From assembly GCF_020829645.1 (NCBI RefSeq), contig NZ_JAIVFS010000044.1, forward strand, positions 1 to 64,000: DNA of 64,000 nucleotides. The letters run 5' to 3'. Shown here piece after piece: positions 35,301 to 43,722 of the stretch. Made by a program: the position numbers and the translations under genes. Origin of the DNA: Nostoc mirabile CHAB5784 (GTDB lineage Bacteria; Cyanobacteriota; Cyanobacteriia; Cyanobacteriales; Nostocaceae). Numbering within the stretch: position 1 is the first letter of the stretch; each line of letters starts with the position of its first letter. Under the pieces are notes generated by a model, which saw nothing but the letters and a program-made list of their open reading frames with translations, was not told the origin of the DNA and did not search any database.

Positions 35301-36536
35301 TTAGCTGATAACGCTAGATTGACGAACAAGAAACTCGCGGATAGCTGGGTCTTCTACTAGACCAATGGCACGGGTGTAAGCCTGTTTAGCTTGTGAATTC
35401 TGACCCAAATGCTTAAGCAGGTGAGCTTTAAGCGCCCAATATGGCTGATAACTTTTGACAGACTCGGCAGGGAGTGCTTCGAGGAGCGCCAGACCTTGTT
35501 CCAACCCTTTGGCTTCTGCGATCGCTGCGGCATGTCCAACTAAAGCACCCAGTGTTGGCGAAAACTGAATCAACCCTTCATATAAAAGTGCTAAAGTCTG
35601 CCAATCTGTGCACTCAGTCACTCTACGTTGAGCGTGTGTCGATTGAATAGCAGCTTCCAACTGAAACTTTCCGAGCTTCTTAAATTTTGCTGCTTCGGCA
35701 AGTTCGCGCTCCGCCTCGTTTAACATTGGCTGCGACCAAAGTGTAACGTCTTGCTCTAAAAGCGGAATATAAGCACCGTTTTTCGTCCGACGGGCATCAC
35801 GGCGCGCTTCACAATGTAACATCAGCGCTAATAGCCCCCGTGCCTCAGGTTCTTCTGGTAAGAGCTGTACGCACAGACGTGCCAACCAGATTGCTTCTTC
35901 TGTTAAACCCTTACGCCGTGGATCGACCCCAGTCACATTCTCCCAGCCATTACTGTAGGCAGCATAGATTGCTTCTAGCACAGCATCCAACCGCATCGCC
36001 AAATCTTTGGCTTCTGGCAACTCGAAGGCAATACCAGCATCTCGAATCTTAGCTTTGGCACGGACGAGCCGTTGGCTCATTGTTACTGGGGCGATCAGAA
36101 AAGCTGAGGCAATCTGAGCAGCATTCAGCCCAAGCACTGTTTGCAGCATTAAGGGGGTACGGATACCTGCATCAATCGCTGGGTGAGCACAGATAAATAG
36201 GAGCTTTACGCGATCGTCTGGGAACACAACTTCTAGAGATGTCTCCTGTTGCACATCATCAGCTATCAGCTTGAGTGCATAGGCTGCTGAGGCTTTCACC
36301 TTAGCGTGTCGGGCATCATCGATCAGGCGACGCCGTGCGCTAACCAGCAGCCATGCTTCTGGATTATCAGGGACACCTTTTTCTGGCCAAGCTTTCAACG
36401 CAGCCAGGAATGCATCGCCAAGCACATCTTCTGCAGCAGCCACATCATGTGTGCGAACTGCGAGGTAGGCAACTAATTGCCCGTATGAGTTACGTGCTGC
36501 GAGTTCTGCGGCTTGACGTGCATTCACAGTAGTCAT
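35301..36536 (-). CDS. ECF-type RNA polymerase sigma factor with C-terminal TPR-like extension
   Basis: This 411-residue sigma factor has region 2 near the N-terminus (YGQLVAYLAVRTHDVAAAED), a region 4 helix-turn-helix (about 125-160) and a long alpha-helical extension (about 190-405) of tetratricopeptide character. That architecture, and linkage to a YciI/DGPF protein, fits the ECF42 group. Its start overlaps the YciI gene stop by one base, so the two are co-translated. ECF42 members are linked to DGPF proteins rather than to classical anti-sigma factors. Confidence 0.85.
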   Translation of the reverse strand: MTTVNARQAAELAARNSYGQLVAYLAVRTHDVAAAEDVLGDAFLAALKAWPEKGVPDNPEAWLLVSARRRLIDDARHAKVKASAAYALKLIADDVQQETSLEVVFPDDRVKLLFICAHPAIDAGIRTPLMLQTVLGLNAAQIASAFLIAPVTMSQRLVRAKAKIRDAGIAFELPEAKDLAMRLDAVLEAIYAAYSNGWENVTGVDPRRKGLTEEAIWLARLCVQLLPEEPEARGLLALMLHCEARRDARRTKNGAYIPLLEQDVTLWSQPMLNEAERELAEAAKFKKLGKFQLEAAIQSTHAQRRVTECTDWQTLALLYEGLIQFSPTLGALVGHAAAIAEAKGLEQGLALLEALPAESVKSYQPYWALKAHLLKHLGQNSQAKQAYTRAIGLVEDPAIREFLVRQSSVIS

Positions 36537-36895
36537 TAGCCTTGAGTCATTGGCAGTAAAGGTCTAACTTCAACCGCACCGTCAGCTGCTGTCGGACAAC
36601 GAGCCGCCCAATCCAGAGCTGCATCCAAATCTGGTACATCTATGAGGTAGAAACCGCCAAGTTGCTCTTTGGTGTCGGCGTAGGGCCCGTCCTGGACATG
36701 CCGTTGACCATCGCGCAATCGCACTGTTGTACCAGCATGAGGCTGATAGAGCGCAGCACCACCAGCAATTGCACCAGCTTCAGCCAGAGCTTGTGAGTAG
36801 GAGCTGAAAGCGCCCCAATAAGCATCCTTATGCTGTTCATCTGTACGATTATTGAAATTGGTTTCGCTCTCGTAGACTAGGATTGCGTATTGCAT
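36536..36895 (-). CDS. YciI/DGPF-domain protein
   Basis: This 119-residue protein of the YCII-related (DGPF) family contains RDGQRHVQDGPYADTKEQLG, with the DGP(Y/F) signature, and GFYLIDVPDLDAALDWA. Its function is unknown, but its genes are typically linked to ECF42 sigma factors, as here. The stop codon overlaps the sigma gene start. Confidence 0.88.
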   Translation of the reverse strand: MQYAILVYESETNFNNRTDEQHKDAYWGAFSSYSQALAEAGAIAGGAALYQPHAGTTVRLRDGQRHVQDGPYADTKEQLGGFYLIDVPDLDAALDWAARCPTAADGAVEVRPLLPMTQG

Positions 36896-37239
36896 GTTAG
36901 TTCCTTTGTTGTGAGTTGATTTCGAGTTTGGTATTTTCCGCGCTCAATTATATGACGTGTAATTTATGGACATTTCGACAGAAATCGCAAAATTTTTTTT
37001 TGTGAACACCAATTATTGGGTATCGTCCTGTGCTTATTAGTCAAAGCAGGTATTTTCCAAAGCACATCCAGAATAGTAGCCCAAAACTCTTAATTTGTCG
37101 TGCATCGAGCAAAATTTATAATTATGCAGATTGGAAGGCTTTTGAAAAGCGCTTCATCATCCAACCCATAACAATAGCGATCGCTGAGGGTTTGTAGCAA
37201 TACTGAGAATCTCAATTAAGCTGCGTAACTCCTGCTGAA
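36896..37239. other. intergenic region, nothing recognised
   Basis: About 340 AT-rich bases between the YciI gene and the first DUF1702 gene. I see no gene, clear promoter or repeat in it. Confidence 0.5.
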
Positions 37240-38160
37240 TTAAGTTAACAGTACCTCCCGGTAGTGTTGCCAGACTTGTTGGTTCGGTTCTGCTTCGTTA
37301 TTTGGAATGTCTCTAACGTTAGTCTCGGTATCACCTGCCATCTCACACAGTACCTCATGGACAAATTCTGTATAACCTGCTGGGTTACCGAGCAGTTTAC
37401 GGAACTTGGCGGCACAAGCTGCTCCCTTAGCCAACTCAGATAGATAAGACCCCGCTGCTGTTCCTAAGGCTTCTATGGTTCCACGTTCCGCACCACAGAT
37501 TGAGGAACAAGCGTAACCAACACCACCCCAAATATCTGCTTGTCTTATAGAGGAAAAAGCACCTACAGTCACCGAGATCCGAGTGACATCAGTACCGTCC
37601 ACCAACCAGATGCTACGACCCAAACCCTGGTCAAAGACGCGGCAAGCGTAGCCGACAAGTTGCTCTGGAATAGCTTGACCATCAATATATTCTCGCCATC
37701 GGTATATACCATGATTGAAGCCATAGCCATCAATTATCGGCCAACTCCTTATGGGATTAAGTTGTGTTAAATATGGCTTAATGGGCAGTTCGCGTCGAAC
37801 TAGCATCAAACCCACGCCTAAGTATACCATAGTCTGATAAGCTGTCCTAGCGCCTTCCAGAAATGCCTGCACTCGATTCTGCTTCTTAGGCTTGAGTGCA
37901 TCCAGCTCGGCAAGACCCATGCCTACCCCCTCTAAGGCGAATCCAAACAACTCGGATTCAATTGCATTCAGTCTGGCTACCAGAGCCTCTGGTTCTTCAT
38001 CGGCGATTGCTGCATGATAGCCCTGCCACATTCCTTCAGCAACGTGTCCAAATCGCTGCGGCACTCTGGCATTCCTCACTGCAACTTTACGTTCTATCAA
38101 ATTAGCTTTCATTTGTGCTCTAGCCTCATCTGCGCTTATTCGCCAAGCATCCTGTATCAT
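37240..38160 (-). CDS. DUF1702 (UnbL-type) protein, paralogue 1
   Basis: This 306-residue protein of the DUF1702 family has a function not established. Pfam describes the family as containing the product of unbL, one of the unknown genes conserved in enediyne polyketide clusters. Conserved blocks are FALEGVGMGLAELDAL (near residue 97), FDQGLGRSIWLVDGTDV and IWGGVGYACSSICGAERGTI. No signal peptide or membrane segment is obvious. It is the most divergent of the three copies in the window and lies beyond the two RTX genes. On the same strand as the polyketide synthase 12.7 kb away, it is probably part of that cluster. Confidence 0.85.
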   Translation of the reverse strand: MIQDAWRISADEARAQMKANLIERKVAVRNARVPQRFGHVAEGMWQGYHAAIADEEPEALVARLNAIESELFGFALEGVGMGLAELDALKPKKQNRVQAFLEGARTAYQTMVYLGVGLMLVRRELPIKPYLTQLNPIRSWPIIDGYGFNHGIYRWREYIDGQAIPEQLVGYACRVFDQGLGRSIWLVDGTDVTRISVTVGAFSSIRQADIWGGVGYACSSICGAERGTIEALGTAAGSYLSELAKGAACAAKFRKLLGNPAGYTEFVHEVLCEMAGDTETNVRDIPNNEAEPNQQVWQHYREVLLT

Positions 38161-38214
38161 CTTGATTCTCCTTTTTAAGCAGCATCAAAAATTACTTAAA
38201 TTTTTGCCAAAAGC

Positions 38215-39369
38215 TCAGGAAACTAAAGTAAATTGACTCGAATTGTTTAGGTCTAAAGCTGAGATCGAAACATTCTGAATTATGCCGATAAGTTCAGGCG
38301 AAGATGTAGGATCAACAGAGAAAATCAATGTTCCAGCAGGTAATGAACCAAACGACTCGCGTAGCAAATAATTATCTGAGTTGCCAAAAAGCTGAATAGT
38401 ATCAGATTCGGTACTGAAATCAGTTATTAGAGCATAATCCTCTAATCCCTGCTCTAACAATGGGTTAGCGTAGTAGACATTATTGTTGCCACCTAGTACA
38501 AATGTATCTGAACCATCACCTCCAATTAGAACGTCTATTTCACCCACACCAAAGTTAGAAATCGGTGTTCCTGGCAATCCCCCAGGATTAACACCAATTA
38601 GTACATCATCGCCCTCAGCACCGAGTAACTGATCGTTACCTATATCTCCTCTTAATGTGTCATCTCCAGATCCACCTAACAGGAAATCATCCCCGTCACC
38701 ACCAGCTACAATATCATTGCCTTTTTCACCATTAAGTTTGTCATCACCTGAGTCACCAAAGAGTTGATCGTTACCCTCTGCACCGAAGAGTACGTCATTT
38801 CCACCTCCACCTTTTACCAAATCATTGCCACTGCTAGCTTCTACCAAGTCATTACCAGATCCGCTCTCAATGATGTCATTACCCCGTCCTCCTGAAATCC
38901 GATCTTTGCCTGCACCCCCATAGACTAAATCATCCCCAGCGCCGGCTTCAATTTCATCATTGCCATCACCACCGAAAATTTTGTCTGCGCCTCCCTTTCC
39001 AGCGATTACATCAGTATCTCCAAAAAGAATATCATCACCATCTCCCCCAATCAGCAAGTCACGTCCAAGTCCGCCCAAAAGCTTATCGTCACCATTACCA
39101 CCAATTATGGTATCATTTCCCTCTGATGCAGAAACTAGGTTATCGCCATCACCAACAAAAATAGTATCTGAGCCTTTTCCCCCTATAACCAGGTCATCTC
39201 CGCTTCCCGAAGAAACGAAGTCATTGCCCTCTCCACCAATAATGACATCATTTCCACCTCCGACTATAATTATGTCGTTTCCGCCAAGACCATCAACTAC
39301 TGTATCACCTTCAGCATCTTGGAAAATGAAATCGTCTTTATCAGTTCCGGGAATAATAATCGTAGCCAT
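38215..39369 (-). CDS. RTX-type calcium-binding protein
   Basis: This 384-residue protein is mostly GGxGxDx nonapeptide repeats (about residues 20-260, for example GGEGNDFVSSGSGDDLVIGG), which form a calcium-filled parallel beta-roll. A non-repeat C-terminal part (about 275-384) is shared in kind with the 656-residue neighbour (YALITDFSTESDTIQLFG). No N-terminal signal peptide is present, as expected of type I secretion substrates. It sits between DUF1702 genes, and a link to the polyketide product is possible but unproven. Confidence 0.85.
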   Translation of the reverse strand: MATIIIPGTDKDDFIFQDAEGDTVVDGLGGNDIIIVGGGNDVIIGGEGNDFVSSGSGDDLVIGGKGSDTIFVGDGDNLVSASEGNDTIIGGNGDDKLLGGLGRDLLIGGDGDDILFGDTDVIAGKGGADKIFGGDGNDEIEAGAGDDLVYGGAGKDRISGGRGNDIIESGSGNDLVEASSGNDLVKGGGGNDVLFGAEGNDQLFGDSGDDKLNGEKGNDIVAGGDGDDFLLGGSGDDTLRGDIGNDQLLGAEGDDVLIGVNPGGLPGTPISNFGVGEIDVLIGGDGSDTFVLGGNNNVYYANPLLEQGLEDYALITDFSTESDTIQLFGNSDNYLLRESFGSLPAGTLIFSVDPTSSPELIGIIQNVSISALDLNNSSQFTLVS

Positions 39370-39545
39370 AACTCTTAATTACCCTCTAAAGTGAAACTAT
39401 TTCAAAAACTACTCTGAAATCCAAGTTGCGTGGAAATCATAATCCAAAAAAGCCTGTAAAGCTTATCAAACAACGAATACAGGCTTTTATACCAAAATGT
39501 TCGTACCCATGTCATTTGAGATAGACATGCATATAAGCTGTTTCT

Positions 39546-39612
39546 CCCCATTCAAATGAGGCAATTTGAATGGGGAACTTTAATTTTGATGCACAAAGTG
39601 CATCAAAATTAA
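39546..39612. terminator. two perfect hairpins after the large RTX gene
   Basis: CCCCATTCAAAT (39546) pairs with ATTTGAATGGGG (ending 39575). TTAATTTTGATGCAC (39580) pairs with GTGCATCAAAATTAA (ending 39612) around a three-base loop. They lie just after the stop of the 656-residue gene on the minus strand and before the 384-residue gene, so they probably terminate or attenuate transcription between the two. Confidence 0.6.
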
Positions 39613-39628
39613 ATGCAAAATAGCTTAT

Positions 39629-41599
39629 CTAACTGAAGACAAAGGAACCACTAGACGATAACTCCGCAAACGAAACACCTTGAACGATACTAATCAGATC
39701 GCCCCGGAAGTAAATTGCTGTTCCTTCTGGGAAGTTAGAAGGGGTTAGACCAAGACTAAAGTTACCACCAGGAAAAGACGCGAGATTTGAAGGCAGTCCA
39801 ATACGGTCTTGACCAGGCTTAAAGTCAGTAATCAGAGCATAGTCTTTATCCCCTGCATCGTCATAGAAGACTTCGGAGTCTTGGATAATCCGTTCTTCTC
39901 CCAGGAAGAAGATATTGCTGCCGCTGCCGCCAGTTAAGATATCAACCTCGTTTTGGCCTTCGCCAGATTCTGGTGTGGAAAAGGGGTTGGCTCCAAAGAA
40001 TGTATCATTGCCGTTGCCACCCAAGAGAATGTCGCTACCAGCATTCCCAATCAGGATGTCATCCCCATCTCCACCGTTGATGGTGTCGTTACCGCTATCA
40101 CCATTCAGGCGATCAAAACCATTTCCACCAAAAACTTGATCATTACCTGCACCAGCAAGAGCTCGGTCGTTGCCATCTCCTCCACGGATTATATCGTCGC
40201 CATTTCCACCATTGAAATCATCATCTCCACTTCCACCTTTGAGGACATCATTTCCATCTTGCCCAAATAAGACATCATTTCCAGCATTACCGTTTAACTT
40301 ATCGTTGCCGCCCCCACCAAATATAATATCTCTGCCATCACCACCGTTAACGGTATCATTTCCAGCCTCACCCACGTCTAAGTCTGCATTGAGGTCAAAG
40401 TCCGCAAAAACCAGGTCATCTCCAGACCCCGCGTTGACGACATCATCTCCGGCTCCGGCGGTGAAATCATCATTTCCATTACCACCAAAGATTAAGTCAT
40501 TCCCAGACTCAGTAAAGATGGTATCATCGCCACCTAATCCAGAGATCGTGTCATTTCCCAAAGTGCCAACGAGGGTATTGTCGCTTTCATCGCCACTGAA
40601 CGAGGTCTGGGTGAGGCTATCAGCGATATCAAAGATGAAGTTACCACTAATTGCTGGAGGTGAAATACCTGCAACTATAGCAATCAGGTCACCCTCGTGA
40701 TAGATTGCTGTTCCTTGTAGGAGGTTAGAAGGGGCTAGACCTATAGCATAATTACCACCAGGAACAAACTGGAGATTTGAAGGCAGTGCAATACGATCCA
40801 CACCAGGCTGATAGTCTGTGATCAGAGCATAGTCATTGTCACCTGCCTCGTCGTAAAAGACTTCGGAGTCCCGGACAATCCTCTCCTCTCCCAGGTAGAA
40901 GATATCCCTACCTGCACCGCCTGTTAAAATATCTATTTCGCTTGTGTCTTCGCCGGATGCGGGGGTGGAGAAGGGGTTAGAACCAAATAAGATATCGTTA
41001 CCCTCGCCACCCAAGAGTACGTCGTTACCAGCATTCCCGATCAGAATCTCGTTACCAGCACCACCGTCAAGGGTGTCGTTGCCGCTGTCACCACCAAGTC
41101 GGTCGTTGCCAAGACCACCAATGACTTTATCGTTGCCTGCACCAGCAAGAATGCGATCATTACCCTCACCCCCATTAAGGATGTCGTTACCATTTCCGCC
41201 ATTAAAGTCATCATTTCCATCATCACCATTGACGATGTCATTGCCATCCTGTGCAAAGAAGACATCATTCCCAGAACCGCCGTTCAAGTTATCGTTGCCC
41301 CCACCACCGAAGAAAAAATCTCTTCCTTCACCGCCGTTGAGCGTATCATTTCCAGGCTCACCGATGTCTAAGTCTTCGTTGAGGTCAAAGTCACCGAAAA
41401 ATAGCTCGTCTCCATCCCCGCCATCAACAAAATCATCTCCACCTCCAGCGGTGAAATCGTCATTGCCATTACCACCCAGAATAATATCGTTACCAGTCTC
41501 GGTGAAGATGGTGTCGTTGCCGTCTAACCCATAAATGATGTCAGCATCTAAAGTGCCAACAAAAGTATCATCATTGGAAGTACCAAAAAACTGAGCCAT
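39629..41599 (-). CDS. RTX-type calcium-binding protein with two duplicated halves
   Basis: This 656-residue protein has two RTX blocks (about 10-205 and 335-535), each followed by a similar module ending with FYLGEERIVRDSEVFYD or FFLGEERIIQDSEVFYD and then YALITD. The two halves of about 325 residues are tandem copies. No signal peptide is seen, so type I secretion is likely. The beta-roll needs Ca2+. The C-terminal part after each block resembles that of the 384-residue neighbour. Confidence 0.87.
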   Translation of the reverse strand: MAQFFGTSNDDTFVGTLDADIIYGLDGNDTIFTETGNDIILGGNGNDDFTAGGGDDFVDGGDGDELFFGDFDLNEDLDIGEPGNDTLNGGEGRDFFFGGGGNDNLNGGSGNDVFFAQDGNDIVNGDDGNDDFNGGNGNDILNGGEGNDRILAGAGNDKVIGGLGNDRLGGDSGNDTLDGGAGNEILIGNAGNDVLLGGEGNDILFGSNPFSTPASGEDTSEIDILTGGAGRDIFYLGEERIVRDSEVFYDEAGDNDYALITDYQPGVDRIALPSNLQFVPGGNYAIGLAPSNLLQGTAIYHEGDLIAIVAGISPPAISGNFIFDIADSLTQTSFSGDESDNTLVGTLGNDTISGLGGDDTIFTESGNDLIFGGNGNDDFTAGAGDDVVNAGSGDDLVFADFDLNADLDVGEAGNDTVNGGDGRDIIFGGGGNDKLNGNAGNDVLFGQDGNDVLKGGSGDDDFNGGNGDDIIRGGDGNDRALAGAGNDQVFGGNGFDRLNGDSGNDTINGGDGDDILIGNAGSDILLGGNGNDTFFGANPFSTPESGEGQNEVDILTGGSGSNIFFLGEERIIQDSEVFYDDAGDKDYALITDFKPGQDRIGLPSNLASFPGGNFSLGLTPSNFPEGTAIYFRGDLISIVQGVSFAELSSSGSFVFS

Positions 41600-41810
41600 A
41601 CGTTATTTACCTCTTTACTTTTGCAAAGTTATGTGGGGTGTAACTTAAAATCTAAGCAGTACGGTAGTCCTGACGCCGATTTGTATAAGCGTATTGTTTT
41701 TATCAGCAAGCGCCACAGTACCGCGTATTCGTTAGTTACTTGAATATTACCATCACCGGCTACAATGATGTCATTATCTGTCTTGGTAAAGATAAATGTA
41801 TATTTTATTA

Positions 41811-42734
41811 CTAGGATACTATGGTCGTTATAACTGGATGAAAAACACGCGCTCGGTAATGTTGCCAGGTTTGAGATTCTGGTGGTTCGCCATTGGTCGC
41901 TAAACTGTTAGCTACAGCATCAGCACCCATTCCCCACAACACCTGACAAGCTAATTCTGTGTAAACTGAGTGATTCCCAAGAGATTGGCGGGACTTGGCA
42001 GCGTAAGCTGTTCCTTGGGTTAATTGAAATCGGTAAACACCTGCTGTATTTGTTAGGGCTTCTATGGTTGCACGCTCTGCACCGCCAGCGTAAGCACAGG
42101 CGTAACCTACACCACCCCACAAGTCTTCCCGTCTATTTGGTGCAAAAGTATCGATGGTACGTGCGATGTGATTGACATCGCCACCACCGATAAACCAAAT
42201 ACTGCGTCCCAAACCTTGGTCAAAAACACTGCGAGCATAACCAGAAATTTGTTCCGAGATGACTTGATTATCAAGTGAGTCTTGCCAATGGAACATCCCC
42301 TGATAGTAGCCATAGCCATCGATCGCTAACCAACTTTTACCAAAGTTGAGTTTTTCTAAATGTGGCTTGATAGGCAGTCTAGCACGAGCCAACATCAAAC
42401 CCAAACCCACATAAACCCAGTTATGATAAGCTGCACCATCACCTGCAACAAAAGTTGCCATGCGATTTTCGCTGCTGGGTGTGAGTAAGTCGCGTTGTGC
42501 TAGACCCATGCCTACGCCTTCGTAACCAAATCCTCGCAATTCTTCATCGATTTCATTCATTTTGGGAGCGATCGCTTCTAAATCTTCACTAGCGATCGCT
42601 ACATGATATCCTTGTAAAACTGTACTACCAATCTTGCTTAATCGCTCTTGCACTCCGGCATCACTTTTTTGGATTCCTCGTTTAGCCCAAGTATCAGCCA
42701 TTAAGGTGTTGGCCTGATTTGCTTTAATTTGCAT
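41811..42734 (-). CDS. DUF1702 (UnbL-type) protein, paralogue 2
   Basis: This 307-residue protein is very similar to the next gene (shared LRGFGYEGVGMGLAQRD/LRGFAYEGVGMGLAQRD, FVAGDGAAYHNWVYVGLGLM and GGVGYACAYAGGAERATIEA). The first residues differ: the MIQDAW start of the other two copies is absent. It follows paralogue 3 by 31 bases. The two are a recent tandem duplication. See the first paralogue for the family. Confidence 0.85.
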   Translation of the reverse strand: MQIKANQANTLMADTWAKRGIQKSDAGVQERLSKIGSTVLQGYHVAIASEDLEAIAPKMNEIDEELRGFGYEGVGMGLAQRDLLTPSSENRMATFVAGDGAAYHNWVYVGLGLMLARARLPIKPHLEKLNFGKSWLAIDGYGYYQGMFHWQDSLDNQVISEQISGYARSVFDQGLGRSIWFIGGGDVNHIARTIDTFAPNRREDLWGGVGYACAYAGGAERATIEALTNTAGVYRFQLTQGTAYAAKSRQSLGNHSVYTELACQVLWGMGADAVANSLATNGEPPESQTWQHYRARVFHPVITTIVS

Positions 42735-42765
42735 TATCTAAATTATCCTCGTGAAGCAATAAGTA

Positions 42766-43710
42766 CTAAGCTGCTAAGGTTGTTCTAACTGGATGAGGTA
42801 TCCGTGCCCGATAATGTTGCCATAAGCGAGATTCTGGAGTTTCGCCAATAGTAGCTAAACTATCAGCCACTGCATCAGCACTCACTCCCCACAACACCTG
42901 ACAAGCCAATTCTGTGTAGACTGACTGGTTGCCAAGACATTGACGGGACTTAGCAGCGTAAGCAGTACCCTGCGCTAAATGCAAGCGATAAGCACCTGCT
43001 GTATTTGCTAAGGCTTCTATGGTTGCACGTTCTGCACCACCAGCGTAAGCACAGGCATAACCTACACCACCCCACAAATCTTCTCGCCTATCAAGTGAAA
43101 AGGCCTCAATCGTGCGTGCGATGCGATTGACATCGCCACCATCGACAAACCAAATACTGCGACCTAAACCTTGGTCAAAGACACTGCGGGTATAACCAGA
43201 AATTGGTTGCGAGATGACTTGATTATCGAGTGATTCTCGCCAGTAGAACATGCCTTGATAGTACCCGTAGCCATCGAGTAATAACCAACCTTTGGTGGTG
43301 TCGAGTCTTTGCAAATGCGGTTCTACAGGTCGCCCAACTCTAGCTAACATCAAACCCAAACCCACATAAACCATGTTTGCATAAGCTGCACCATCACCTG
43401 CAACAAACGTGGCTATGCGATTTTGGCTAGTGGGTGTCAGAAAATCGCGCTGTGCTAGTCCCATACCGACGCCTTCGTAAGCAAATCCCCGCAACTCCTC
43501 ATCGATTTCATTTAACTTGGGGGCGATCGCTTCTAATTCATCATTAACAGCTGTGTGGTATCCTTTCATTAACGAACGACCAACCTGTTCTAATCGTTTC
43601 TGTATACCACCATCACTTTCTTGCACATCGCGTTCAGCCCAAGTAGCTATCAAATTTGTCGGCAGTGTCGCTTTATTCAAACTTGATTGCCAAGCGTCTT
43701 GTATCATCAT
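42766..43710 (-). CDS. DUF1702 (UnbL-type) protein, paralogue 3
   Basis: This 314-residue protein begins MMIQDAWQSSLNKATL. It has the family blocks FAYEGVGMGLAQRDFL, VDGGDVNRIARTIEAFS and LWGGVGYACAYAGGAERA. It starts 12 bases after the carotenoid-oxygenase-type gene, which strongly suggests co-translation in the polyketide operon. Role unknown; in enediyne clusters UnbL homologues are coexpressed with the PKS. Confidence 0.87.
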   Translation of the reverse strand: MMIQDAWQSSLNKATLPTNLIATWAERDVQESDGGIQKRLEQVGRSLMKGYHTAVNDELEAIAPKLNEIDEELRGFAYEGVGMGLAQRDFLTPTSQNRIATFVAGDGAAYANMVYVGLGLMLARVGRPVEPHLQRLDTTKGWLLLDGYGYYQGMFYWRESLDNQVISQPISGYTRSVFDQGLGRSIWFVDGGDVNRIARTIEAFSLDRREDLWGGVGYACAYAGGAERATIEALANTAGAYRLHLAQGTAYAAKSRQCLGNQSVYTELACQVLWGVSADAVADSLATIGETPESRLWQHYRARIPHPVRTTLAA

Positions 43711-43722
43711 CGTTCTCCTGAT

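Noticed and set aside
40170..41534. Long plus-strand frames rich in Ser and Pro opposite the large RTX gene
   Set aside because: They mirror the GGxGxDx repeat on the other strand and are shadows of it.
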